Shown: piece by piece, positions 1-5,555 of the stretch | How the letters are laid out: each line of letters starts with the position of its first letter | Numbering within the stretch: the first letter of the stretch is position 1 | Assembly: GCA_029858145.1 (NCBI GenBank) | Contig: JAOUFP010000061.1 | Location: 1-10,354, forward strand | DNA length: 10,354 nucleotides | Source of the DNA: Nitrospirota bacterium | GTDB taxonomy: Bacteria > Nitrospirota > Thermodesulfovibrionia > Thermodesulfovibrionales > UBA6898 | Reading direction: 5' to 3' | Program-made: the position numbers and the translations under genes | The notes under the pieces: model-generated | Database searches by the model: none | What the model saw: only the letters and a program-made list of their open reading frames with translations | What the model was told of the DNA's origin: nothing

Positions 1-70
1 CCTCTCACCCCTCATTGCCAAAGAGGGGTATATCCCTCCCTTTACCAAAGGGAGGTGTGGAGGGACTTTA
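1..70. repeat. Tandem GC-rich palindromes (REP/MITE-like), cut by the window edge
   Basis: Two similar imperfect palindromes lie side by side. The first has arms CCCCTC and GAGGGG around about 9 bases (8-28). The second is a perfect 9-bp stem, CCTCCCTTT and AAAGGGAGG around ACC (35-55), with an outer TCCCTCC/GGAGGGA pair nested around it. Both share the core layout of a C-rich arm, a short A/T-plus-CC centre and a G-rich arm, so they look like diverged copies of one unit. No coding frame fits. Such elements are typical of dispersed extragenic repeats; the family identity is inference and the left boundary lies outside the window. Confidence 0.6.
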
Positions 71-122
71 CAAATCAATAATGAAATTATTTTAAGACTA
101 CTAATAACAACCAGCATAATCT

Positions 123-148
123 TACTATACCGTACTATACCTTATAAT
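123..148 (+). promoter_or_regulatory. Promoter -10 box with upstream direct repeats, ABC exporter operon
   Basis: A perfect TATAAT stands at 143-148, about 60 bases before the first ABC gene. Immediately upstream the 9-mer TACTATACC occurs twice (123-131 and 133-141), with a period of 10 bp, about one helical turn. No good TTGACA-like -35 box sits at 17 bp spacing (the hexamer at 120-125 is TCTTAC). A weak -35 plus same-face repeats is the arrangement expected of an activator-dependent promoter. That reading is inference; the repeats and the -10 box are seen directly. Confidence 0.5.
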
Positions 149-208
149 TTAAGTGGCTTCACAAATCGGCAAATTTCCTATCCTGTCTGTTTTCTGTTAA
201 ACTTTTGC

Positions 209-1195
209 ATGCAGATTATACGGGTGGAAAACCTCACCAGGCAGTTTGGAAATATCGTGGCGGTCAACGATGTCTCTTTTGAAGTTGAAGAAGGGACCAT
301 ATTCGGGTTCCTCGGTCCGAACGGAGCGGGCAAGACAACCACTATCAACATCCTCTGCACGCTTCTGGCGCCGACCTCAGGGAATGCCTTTATCAACGGT
401 CACGACTGTTATCGTGAATCTGCCGAGGTGAGAAAATCCATAGGGATCGTTTTTCAGGACAGTTCGCTCGACAAGGACCTCACCGCGCGGGAAAATCTTA
501 TGTTTCATGCCTATCTGTACAATGTCGAAAAGTCAGCGCGGAAGCAGCGTGTTGAAGACGCGCTGAAGTTCGTCGACCTTCAGGAACGGGGCGATGACCT
601 GATCAAGAAATACTCCGGCGGCATGAAAAGGCGGCTCGAAGTGGCAAGGGGACTCATCCACAGGCCCAAGGTGCTCTTTCTCGATGAACCGACGCTCGGC
701 CTTGACCCGCAGAGCAGATCGAATCTGTGGGAATTCATTACCAAACTTCCGAAACAGCACAACGTGACCGTCTTTATGACCACGCACTATATGGAAGAGG
801 CAGAGGTTTGCGACAAGATCGCGATCATTGACCGCGGGAAGATCATCAAAATGGGAACTCCCGCGGAACTCAAGAAGGTGATCGGAGGGGACGTCATCTA
901 CCTGAAGACAGCCGACAACAAAAAGGCGATGGAGGACATAAAGAACCTCCTGAACGTCGAGGTATCGGAAAGGGACGGGGAGATTTATATTTCCTCTCTC
1001 AGGGGTGATGTCTGCATTCCCAAAATCATACGGGAAATAGGAGAGAGTGTCCTGTCGGTCAGGATGCAGCGGCCCACGCTGAACGACGTCTTTCTCAAGC
1101 TGACAGGCAAGGCTATACGGGACGAGACCGCTGCTGCGGGTGACGATATAAAAGACGCGGTGCGGTCCTACAGGAGGCGGCGTGATAGAGGCTAG
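209..1195 (+). CDS. ABC exporter ATP-binding protein, DrrA-like
   Basis: This is the cytoplasmic ATPase of an ABC-2 exporter; it hydrolyses ATP to drive the permease encoded next. All nucleotide-binding motifs are intact in the 328 residues: Walker A GPNGAGKTT (36-44), Q-loop Gln at 83 (VFQD), signature YSGGMKRR (135-142), Walker B VLFLDEP (155-161), D-loop GLDP (164-167) and switch His193. The C-terminal extension after residue 225 ends in RPTLNDVFLKLTGKAIRD, the hallmark tail of the daunorubicin-resistance (DrrA) ATPase group. The exported substrate cannot be told from sequence; drugs, lipids and polysaccharides are all known for the group. No clear Shine-Dalgarno precedes the ATG. It is the first ATG upstream of the conserved N-terminal strand, and a GTG five codons in is a weaker alternative. 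The gene overlaps the permease by 14 bases. Confidence 0.93.
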   Translation: MQIIRVENLTRQFGNIVAVNDVSFEVEEGTIFGFLGPNGAGKTTTINILCTLLAPTSGNAFINGHDCYRESAEVRKSIGIVFQDSSLDKDLTARENLMFHAYLYNVEKSARKQRVEDALKFVDLQERGDDLIKKYSGGMKRRLEVARGLIHRPKVLFLDEPTLGLDPQSRSNLWEFITKLPKQHNVTVFMTTHYMEEAEVCDKIAIIDRGKIIKMGTPAELKKVIGGDVIYLKTADNKKAMEDIKNLLNVEVSERDGEIYISSLRGDVCIPKIIREIGESVLSVRMQRPTLNDVFLKLTGKAIRDETAAAGDDIKDAVRSYRRRRDRG

Positions 1196-1949
1196 GGCGG
1201 TCTATGTTATCGTAGCGCGGGAATACAAAAAATTCATACGGGAGAAGAGCAGACTTTTCTCTGCTATCGCGAGGCCCCTCTTGTGGCTGTTTCTCGTCGG
1301 AGGGGGGATGTCGCGGCTGGTGCCTGCGGGAGAAGGGGTCACCTACACGCAGTTTATATTCCCCGGCATCCTCGGGATGACGATTCTCTTCACTTCGATC
1401 TTCTCATCGATCTCGATCATCTGGGACAAGGAATTCGGGTTCATGAAGGAGATCCTCGTGGCGCCGGTTTCCCGGTTTTCCGTTGTTGTGGGCAAGGCGA
1501 TGAGCGGCATGTTTCTCTCAACGACGCAGGCCGTTGTCATCCTTGCCCTGTTCCCTTTTATCGGCCTCAAGCTTGGCCTGCTGCAGATCGTGGGAGTCCT
1601 TCTTGTCTGCGCGGTGCTCTCTTTCGCGATAGCCGCCTTCGGGATTATGCTCGCCTCTTTTTATGAAAATTACGAAAGCTTCAGCGTCATCATGAATTTC
1701 ATTGTCATGCCGATGTTCTTTCTCTCCGGGGCGATGTACCCGGTCAAGCTGCTGCCCGCGCCATTGAAGGCCCTGGCGAAGTTTAACCCGCTCACCTATG
1801 GGATAGACGCGCTGAAGAACATTATCTTCCCGTTTCAATCCGGCAGGATGGGGGCGGATTTTTCACTCCTACTGGATCTGGCGATCATCGTCGCCGCTGC
1901 GGTCGTGTTTGTCCTCATCGCAGGAAAGGCCTTTGAGCGGAAGACGTGA
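1182..1949 (+). CDS. ABC-2 type exporter permease, DrrB/NodJ-like
   Basis: This is the inner-membrane partner of the preceding ATPase. The 255-residue protein has about six hydrophobic segments (near residues 28-42, 57-80, 103-128, 133-160, 167-187, 230-248). It carries the ABC-2 family pattern: a cytoplasmic N-terminus (VAREYKKFIREKSRLF), the WDKEFGFMKEILVAPVSR coupling region (81-98), and FNPLTYGIDALKN (201-213) before the last helix. Length and order match DrrB/NodJ-type permeases, which dimerise with two ATPase copies. The start is GTG, chosen because AGGAGG lies at 1172-1177, four bases upstream and inside the ATPase gene; the two genes overlap and are probably translationally coupled. 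I see no convincing terminator after the stop. The substrate is unknown. Confidence 0.92.
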   Translation: MIEARAVYVIVAREYKKFIREKSRLFSAIARPLLWLFLVGGGMSRLVPAGEGVTYTQFIFPGILGMTILFTSIFSSISIIWDKEFGFMKEILVAPVSRFSVVVGKAMSGMFLSTTQAVVILALFPFIGLKLGLLQIVGVLLVCAVLSFAIAAFGIMLASFYENYESFSVIMNFIVMPMFFLSGAMYPVKLLPAPLKALAKFNPLTYGIDALKNIIFPFQSGRMGADFSLLLDLAIIVAAAVVFVLIAGKAFERKT

Positions 1950-2426
1950 ACTGAAAAAAGTTGCTTGCTGTTACCTTGGAGAAGTCCTCAACAGTTTCAT
2001 GTTTTGATAACTGAAAACTGCACCTTGTAACAAAAGTCCCCAGGACACAGCAGAATTCTCCGGGTTTCTTATGAGAATCAACGCTTCAGGAATAATGAAA
2101 AACAAAGAGTTATCGTCCATAAACTGGTGAAGCTGACTTGTGCACGTTACTCTAAAATTGGTATTTTCACTGTGCCAACTGGTGAAACTGCCTAGCTTCT
2201 GTCAAAACAAAATCGGCATTTTTTGAATATCTTTGTAAATCAAGATGCTATGTTTTATTTCTTGACGCAATAAACAGGCGTGCAAATTGCTTTAACTTAT
2301 CTGACTTGCAATTTCATGCCTGCCAAAAAGGTTATGACGTGGGGAAAGACCGGGGCAGTGCCTGTATCAATTGGCCTAATTAACAACCCGATTGTCCAGA
2401 TTAGGAAGAAATAACTATATTTTTTC
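1950..2426. other. Intergenic stretch without a recognisable gene
   Basis: No open frame here has a plausible start and coding character. Three small structures are visible. The 14-mer AACTGGTGAARCTG occurs twice, at 2122-2135 and 2177-2190, with one mismatch. An inverted repeat TTTCAC/GTGAAA (2165-2170, 2182-2187) overlaps the second copy. A long hairpin lies at 2275-2322 and is listed separately. The stretch is A/T-rich compared with the ABC operon to its left, and marks the change of composition leading into the receptor locus. Confidence 0.5.
2275..2322. repeat. Long inverted repeat / hairpin of unknown role
   Basis: The arm CAGGCGTGCAAATTGC (2275-2290) pairs with GCAATTTCATGCCTG (2308-2322) across a 17-base loop. 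This gives 15 pairs, one of them a G-T wobble, with one bulged base. There is no T-tract on either side, so it does not look like an intrinsic terminator. It lies about 100 bp upstream of the proposed riboswitch promoter. It could be an operator, a structured RNA or a mobile-element remnant; the sequence does not decide between them. Confidence 0.55.
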
Positions 2427-2455
2427 TTGACTATCAGCATGTTGTTTGATAGTTT
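2427..2455 (+). promoter_or_regulatory. Sigma70-type promoter of the riboswitch/receptor transcript
   Basis: A -35 TTGACT (2427-2432) and a -10 TAGTTT (2450-2455) are separated by exactly 17 bases. Transcription would start near 2462, just ahead of the aptamer, which strengthens the call. The promoter also contains a 7-bp inverted repeat, ACTATCA (2430-2436) and TGATAGT (2447-2453), spanning the spacer and touching both boxes; this is a possible repressor operator. The activity and the operator role are inference. Confidence 0.6.
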
Positions 2456-2469
2456 TTGTGTATGACTCG

Positions 2470-2550
2470 AAAAAGCTAAACGCCTCGCGAGGGGCGGGCG
2501 GAAAGCAACGGGTCTTATCCGTAGATTCAAGACAGCCGGGCTGCCGAAGG
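2470..2550 (+). ncRNA. GEMM-I riboswitch aptamer (cyclic di-GMP-I or 3',3'-cGAMP)
   Basis: The sequence follows the GEMM-I layout. A 5' P1 strand (AGCU, 2474-2477) is followed by AAAC. Hairpin P2 is GCCUC/GGGGC (2482-2495) capped by the GNRA tetraloop GCGA. The linker contains GGAAAGC (2500-2506, consensus GCAAAGC). P3 is built from GUCUU/AAGAC (2512-2516, 2529-2533), opening with the typical ACGGGUCU. The 3' end AGCCGGGCUGCCGA (2534-2547) closely matches the conserved closing segment. GEMM-I RNAs bind c-di-GMP, or cGAMP in the Ib subclass known from Geobacter. P1 is weaker than consensus. The aptamer sits between a promoter and an intrinsic terminator, upstream of a TonB-dependent receptor gene. 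The class assignment rests on recalled consensus, not on a covariance-model search. Confidence 0.78.
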
Positions 2551-2589
2551 ATTGAAGAATTCTGAAGGTTAGGCCGGTTTTTTGTTTTT
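2534..2589 (+). terminator. Intrinsic terminator forming the riboswitch expression platform
   Basis: CCGG at 2536-2539 pairs with CCGG at 2574-2577. Inside this, CU/AG, a G-U pair and CC/GG continue the stem, with one G-G mismatch and one bulged U. At the apex AGGAUU (2548-2553) pairs with AAUUCU (2558-2563) around a GAAG loop. A T-tract follows (2578-2589, eleven T and one G). The 5' arm (2536-2545) uses the bases that close aptamer helices P3 and P1, so the terminator and the folded aptamer exclude each other. Ligand binding should therefore prevent termination (an ON switch); this is inference from the overlap. Confidence 0.68.
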
Positions 2590-2627
2590 AATGTCTGGTA
2601 GTTGCGCTTCATGAGGGTGAAGTCATA

Positions 2628-2864
2628 GTGCATTACAAGTTATCGCTGCTTATTTGTCCGTTGAAGTTCTGGGGTTTTGATACCTCTCCGCCTCTGAATA
2701 TTACCGCGCAACAACCACCGCCTGAGTCGTTAAGACAATCTGATCAAAAGCAAATATCCAATCTCTGGATGAAATATGGCCGCTCTGCAGAAGGATTGAA
2801 GAATCCTGAAATACTGCGTCAATACTTCAGGGCGTTGGTGCGTGCTATACAAGCGGAGGGTTAA
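2628..2864 (+). CDS. Small hypothetical protein between riboswitch and receptor gene
   Basis: I do not recognise this 78-residue frame. It starts at GTG, with GAGGGTGA (2613-2620) seven bases upstream acting as a plausible ribosome site. It ends four bases before the ATG proposed for the receptor, so translational coupling is possible. The N-terminal third is hydrophobic then proline-rich (PPLNITAQQPPPES). The C-terminal half (QISNLWMKYGRSAEGLKNPE onward) looks like an amphipathic helical segment with basic and acidic residues. It has no signal peptide, cysteine pattern or known motif. Support is the position in a leader transcript, the ribosome site and spacing; against it are the short length and lack of any recognised family. 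It may instead be untranslated leader carrying a second copy of the terminator apex hairpin (2790-2810). Confidence 0.4.
   Translation: MHYKLSLLICPLKFWGFDTSPPLNITAQQPPPESLRQSDQKQISNLWMKYGRSAEGLKNPEILRQYFRALVRAIQAEG
2790..2810 (+). repeat. Second copy of the terminator-apex hairpin
   Basis: These 21 bases repeat 2546-2566 with a single difference (T in the first copy, C in the second). In this copy AGGATT and AATCCT form a perfect 6-bp stem around a GAAG loop. In the terminator copy the changed base turns one G-C pair into a G-U wobble, so the fold is kept in both. The repeat lies inside the small ORF at codons reading EGLKNPE. Confidence 0.6.
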
Positions 2865-2868
2865 AGCT

Positions 2869-4389
2869 ATGAGAAGGGGAACAATTATGCATATCCAAGC
2901 CTGTTTATTTCGTCTAACATCTGCGAGAAGCGCTGTTCTGCCGGTTGTGTTTTGCTGCAGCCTGATTTTTTTCCTTGTTTTCCCTTTTAGCACTCACCGG
3001 ACGTCAGCAGCCGAAACACCGGAAAGGAAACCACTTGATATTCTTTTGGCCATGAGTCTGGAAGAACTGATGAAAGTGGAAGTAATTTCAGCCGCCAAAC
3101 GTCCACAGAAAATCATTGAAGCTCCGTCCCCGATTTATGTGTTTACAGCGGAAGATATTAAACGTACCGGCGTACGTAATATAATGGAACTTGTTAAATT
3201 CATCCCTGGATTTTACGTGTATCCAAGACTGGACCAGACCTTTGTTCTCGCCGTCAGGGGCTTAAGAAGTGACCAAAATGATACAATCCTGTTTCTTATT
3301 GACGGTATTCCTTTAAACAATCTTTCTCAGGATGGTGCTGTTAATGCGCATATATTCCCCGGTTTGGACATGGTAAAAAGAGTTGAAGTAATTTCGGGGC
3401 CAGGGTCTACCATGTGGGGATCAGATGCTTCATTAGGAATTATCAGTATTATTACTAAAGATGCCAAAGATATAGATGGAATTATTGCAAATGTTGATGT
3501 GGCTTCGGAAGATAATCATCGTCAGTTCAATCTTCTTGCCGGCAAAGAATTTGACGGTGGTGAAATTATGCTGTCAGCTACATTTGCTCAAAACGACGGT
3601 TTTGGTGATGAAAAATATGGCTTCAAAAACTATGTCCATGATTTCGGATCAATCCCCTGGAATGATGATCGCGCCAATTTTAACCACATCTATCCCAGTT
3701 ATGAAATTTTGGGGAAACTCAGGCTCAAGGATTTTACATTCAAGGCTTTAATTTCTGAAAAAAGCATCTACAGTTTCTGGAACACATCACAGTCCACTCA
3801 CTACCATGATATGCAGGATAAAGAATCCATTCACACTTCCAGAGATATACATCTGGAATTAAGCCATCATGCAACACTGTCCGATAAGATTACCTTAGAT
3901 ACAAAACTTACTGCCCATCAGATCAAGTACGAAAGAGACAAAATTGTTGAACATGGTCCTAATCACGGGTCTGATTTTATTGATGACCCCAATGTCCCTA
4001 CTCCTCCTGATGTTGTTCAACCACCTATTCATGACCGCATGGAAAAGTTTCCGGAACGAGGTGTTGGCTTGGAATTCATATTAAACTGGGACATAAATGA
4101 AAAAAACAAACTTTTAGCCGGAGCTAGTGCAAGGTTTGTAGACGCGGGACCTGCAGAATTTATCCGCTTCAATGTAGATACCGGTGAACCGCCTCCTGTT
4201 AAACCTGCGCGAGAGGTCCTTTACAATAAAACAACAGATAAAACTTTTGGCGCTTATATTGAAGATACTTACTATGCTACTGATAAATTGACCTTAATAG
4301 GCGGTGTAAGAATTGATTACAATGACCCCAGAGAAAAGAAATCGGTTATTATGCCGAGGGCTGCTGCCGTAAGCTCCCCTGTCAAGTAG
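2869..4389 (+). pseudogene. TonB-dependent receptor, 5' part (interrupted by IS3-family element)
   Basis: This is the N-terminal two thirds of an outer-membrane active transporter driven by TonB-ExbB-ExbD. From ATG 2869 there is a long signal peptide (hydrophobic core about 22-41, likely cleavage near STHRTSA). A TonB-box-like VEVISA (70-75) comes next, then the plug domain (about 75-200) with AVRGLR, FLIDGIPLNN and RVEVISGPGSTMWGSDASLG, then the first barrel strands. Receptor sequence stops at 4367; seven codons read from the IS end in TAG at 4387-4389. The start was chosen for GGAGGG at 2855-2860, eight bases upstream. ATG 2887, with AAGGGG ahead of it, is a real alternative, and an in-frame GTG at 2842 lacks support. 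The upstream riboswitch suggests second-messenger control. The substrate is unknown. There are no other stops or frameshifts, so the disruption looks recent. Confidence 0.88.
4364..4367. repeat. Target-site duplication, left copy (CTGC)
   Basis: CTGC just before the left IS end is repeated just after the right end (5556-5559). Four bases is the usual duplication for IS407-group IS3 elements. Because the target is itself GCTGCTGC-like, a duplication of 5 or 6 bases cannot be excluded. Every option rejoins the receptor in frame. Confidence 0.65.
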
Positions 4390-5194
4390 ACAGTTGTAAA
4401 GTAGAGTTTTCGGCATATTTTGCTGGGGTCAAAAACCCCAGTGAGTCGTGTGGACGCTCCTCGTTATAAGTGATTCGCCACCAGTATGTTACCTCTCTGA
4501 CCTCGTCAAGGCTTTCAAATAGATACAGACTCAGGACCTCCTCCCGATAGGTCCGGTTGAAGCGCTCTATAAATGCATTCTGATTCGGCTCGCCGGGCTG
4601 GATATACTGGATTATCATTCCATGCTCCTCAGTCCATGCCACAAACTCTCCACTTGCGCATTCAGGGCCATTATCAACCCTAAGCACATCGGGCAGTCCG
4701 CGTGTGAGTCTCAATACTTCAAAGATACGTATCAGCCGTTTTGCCGTAATGGACGTATCAACCTCAATTGCTACTGATTCCCTGTTAAAGTCATCTATCA
4801 CGTTGAATGTCCTGAATCTGCTGCCGAACAGTAGCGCGTCGCTCATGAAGTCAGCAGACCATATCTGATTTAATCTTTGCGGAACCAATAGCGGCTGCCG
4901 CTCGCGTTTCGGTATTCTCTTCTTCGCCCTACGCTTTTGATTAAGCCTGAGCTCACAATAAACGCGGTATACCCGCTTATGATTCCAAGGACTACCTTTC
5001 GCTTTCAAGAAATTAAAACATTTCCAGAATCCCCATCGAGAATGACGATTTATCAGTTCGTTTAACGCATTAATGACTTCAGCATCACGCTCAGTGTTAG
5101 ATTTAGTCTTCCTGTAATAGGCCGCTCGTGAAAGGCCGATGCACTGACAACTCCTCTGCACCGACAGGCTGTGATTCTCTACCAGATGCAACAC
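4382..5194 (-). CDS. IS3-family transposase OrfB (DDE catalytic subunit)
   Basis: OrfB supplies the RNase H-like catalytic core that cuts and joins DNA during transposition. From the ATG at 5194 it has 270 residues. An HTH_21-like region (about 10-80, with LSRAAYYRKT and SRWGFWKCF) precedes the rve integrase core. The catalytic triad is visible as Asp115 (SADF), Asp174 (RVDNGPE) and Glu210 (FIERFNRTYREE), with 35 residues between the last two, the IS3 DD(35)E signature. The C-terminus has the family motif YNEERPHDSLGFLTPAKYA. In vivo the active enzyme is expected to be an OrfAB fusion made by -1 frameshifting at 5224-5230. In that reading the frame continues upstream of this ATG (ALRPLEKRETV…) and the fusion has about 367 residues. 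The stop lies inside the left inverted repeat. Confidence 0.95.
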   Translation of the reverse strand: MLHLVENHSLSVQRSCQCIGLSRAAYYRKTKSNTERDAEVINALNELINRHSRWGFWKCFNFLKAKGSPWNHKRVYRVYCELRLNQKRRAKKRIPKRERQPLLVPQRLNQIWSADFMSDALLFGSRFRTFNVIDDFNRESVAIEVDTSITAKRLIRIFEVLRLTRGLPDVLRVDNGPECASGEFVAWTEEHGMIIQYIQPGEPNQNAFIERFNRTYREEVLSLYLFESLDEVREVTYWWRITYNEERPHDSLGFLTPAKYAENSTLQLST

Positions 5195-5217
5195 AGTCTC
5201 ACGCTTCTCAAGCGGCC

Positions 5218-5484
5218 TTAGAGCTTTTTTTCAATCAGATCCTTCAAAGCCCTGTTTTCAAGTGCCAGATCAGCATACATGCGCTTGAACTGGCTCAATT
5301 CTGTCTCAAGCTCCTTCATCCTCTTCAGATCGCTGGCCTCCAGTCCGCCATACTTGCTTTTCCATTTGTAATACGTTGCGTCGCTGATCCCGTGCTTCCG
5401 GCAAATATCTTTAACCTGCACTCCGGCATCGGCTTCCTTCAGAATTGCTACAATCTGCGTCTCTGTGAAACGTGTCTTCTTCAT
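5218..5484 (-). CDS. IS3-family transposase OrfA (DNA-binding subunit)
   Basis: OrfA binds the terminal inverted repeats and, when made alone, usually restrains transposition. Its 88 residues contain a helix-turn-helix of the HTH_Tnp_1 type (about 5-50: RFTETQIVAILKEADAG, then VKDICRKHGISDATYYKWK). A leucine-zipper-like coiled coil follows (about 55-88: LKRMKELETELSQFKRMYAD and onward), the standard IS3 oligomerisation segment. The opening KKTRFTETQIVAILKEA is typical of the IS407 group. A strong AGGAGGT (complement at 5489-5495) precedes the ATG by four bases. The gene ends in …IEKKL, where the A7 run forms the frameshift site into orfB. A CTGGC/GCCAG hairpin (5494-5512) overlaps the first bases of the ribosome site and could limit translation from transcripts entering from outside. 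Confidence 0.95.
   Translation of the reverse strand: MKKTRFTETQIVAILKEADAGVQVKDICRKHGISDATYYKWKSKYGGLEASDLKRMKELETELSQFKRMYADLALENRALKDLIEKKL
5224..5230 (-). promoter_or_regulatory. Programmed -1 ribosomal frameshift site A AAA AAG
   Basis: On the minus strand orfA reads GAA AAA AAG CTC TAA. The heptamer A AAA AAG is in the correct register for -1 slippage. After slippage the frame reads GCT CTA AGG CCG … (ALRPLEKRETV), which runs into orfB. The frame shift from orfA to orfB is exactly -1. This is the standard way IS3 elements make OrfAB. Confidence 0.85.
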
Positions 5485-5555
5485 TAGAACCTCCTGGCTG
5501 TTATTTTGCCAGAAAGCTCTACTTCTGTACTGTCTAACTATAGGGGGAGTTTACG

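Larger units (their letters stand above)
4368..5555 (-). mobile_element. Complete IS3-family insertion sequence (IS407-like), about 1.19 kb
   Basis: The element has imperfect terminal inverted repeats of about 39 bases. The left end CGTAAGCTCCCC… (4368-4406) and the complement of the right end CGTAAACTCCCC… (5517-5555) agree at about 28 of 39 positions, including a shared GACAGT and AAGTAGAG. Inside are orfA and orfB on the minus strand, linked by a slippery heptamer. CTGC is duplicated on both sides. Length, gene order, DDE transposase and frameshift signal all fit the IS3 family. The ends do not show the common 5'-TG…CA-3', so the exact boundary may be off by one or two bases. Ends, duplication and both frames are intact, so the element may still be mobile. 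Confidence 0.9.

Noticed and set aside
2842..2868. GTG at 2842 as the receptor start
   Set aside because: There is no ribosome site at a proper distance. The GGAGGG at 2855-2860 is correctly spaced for ATG 2869, and the extra nine residues only lengthen the signal peptide.
4368..5555. IS and receptor fragments as a composite transposon or an intron-like element
   Set aside because: Only one IS copy is present, with inverted ends and a short target duplication; there is no intron structure or maturase, and the cargo is just orfA and orfB.
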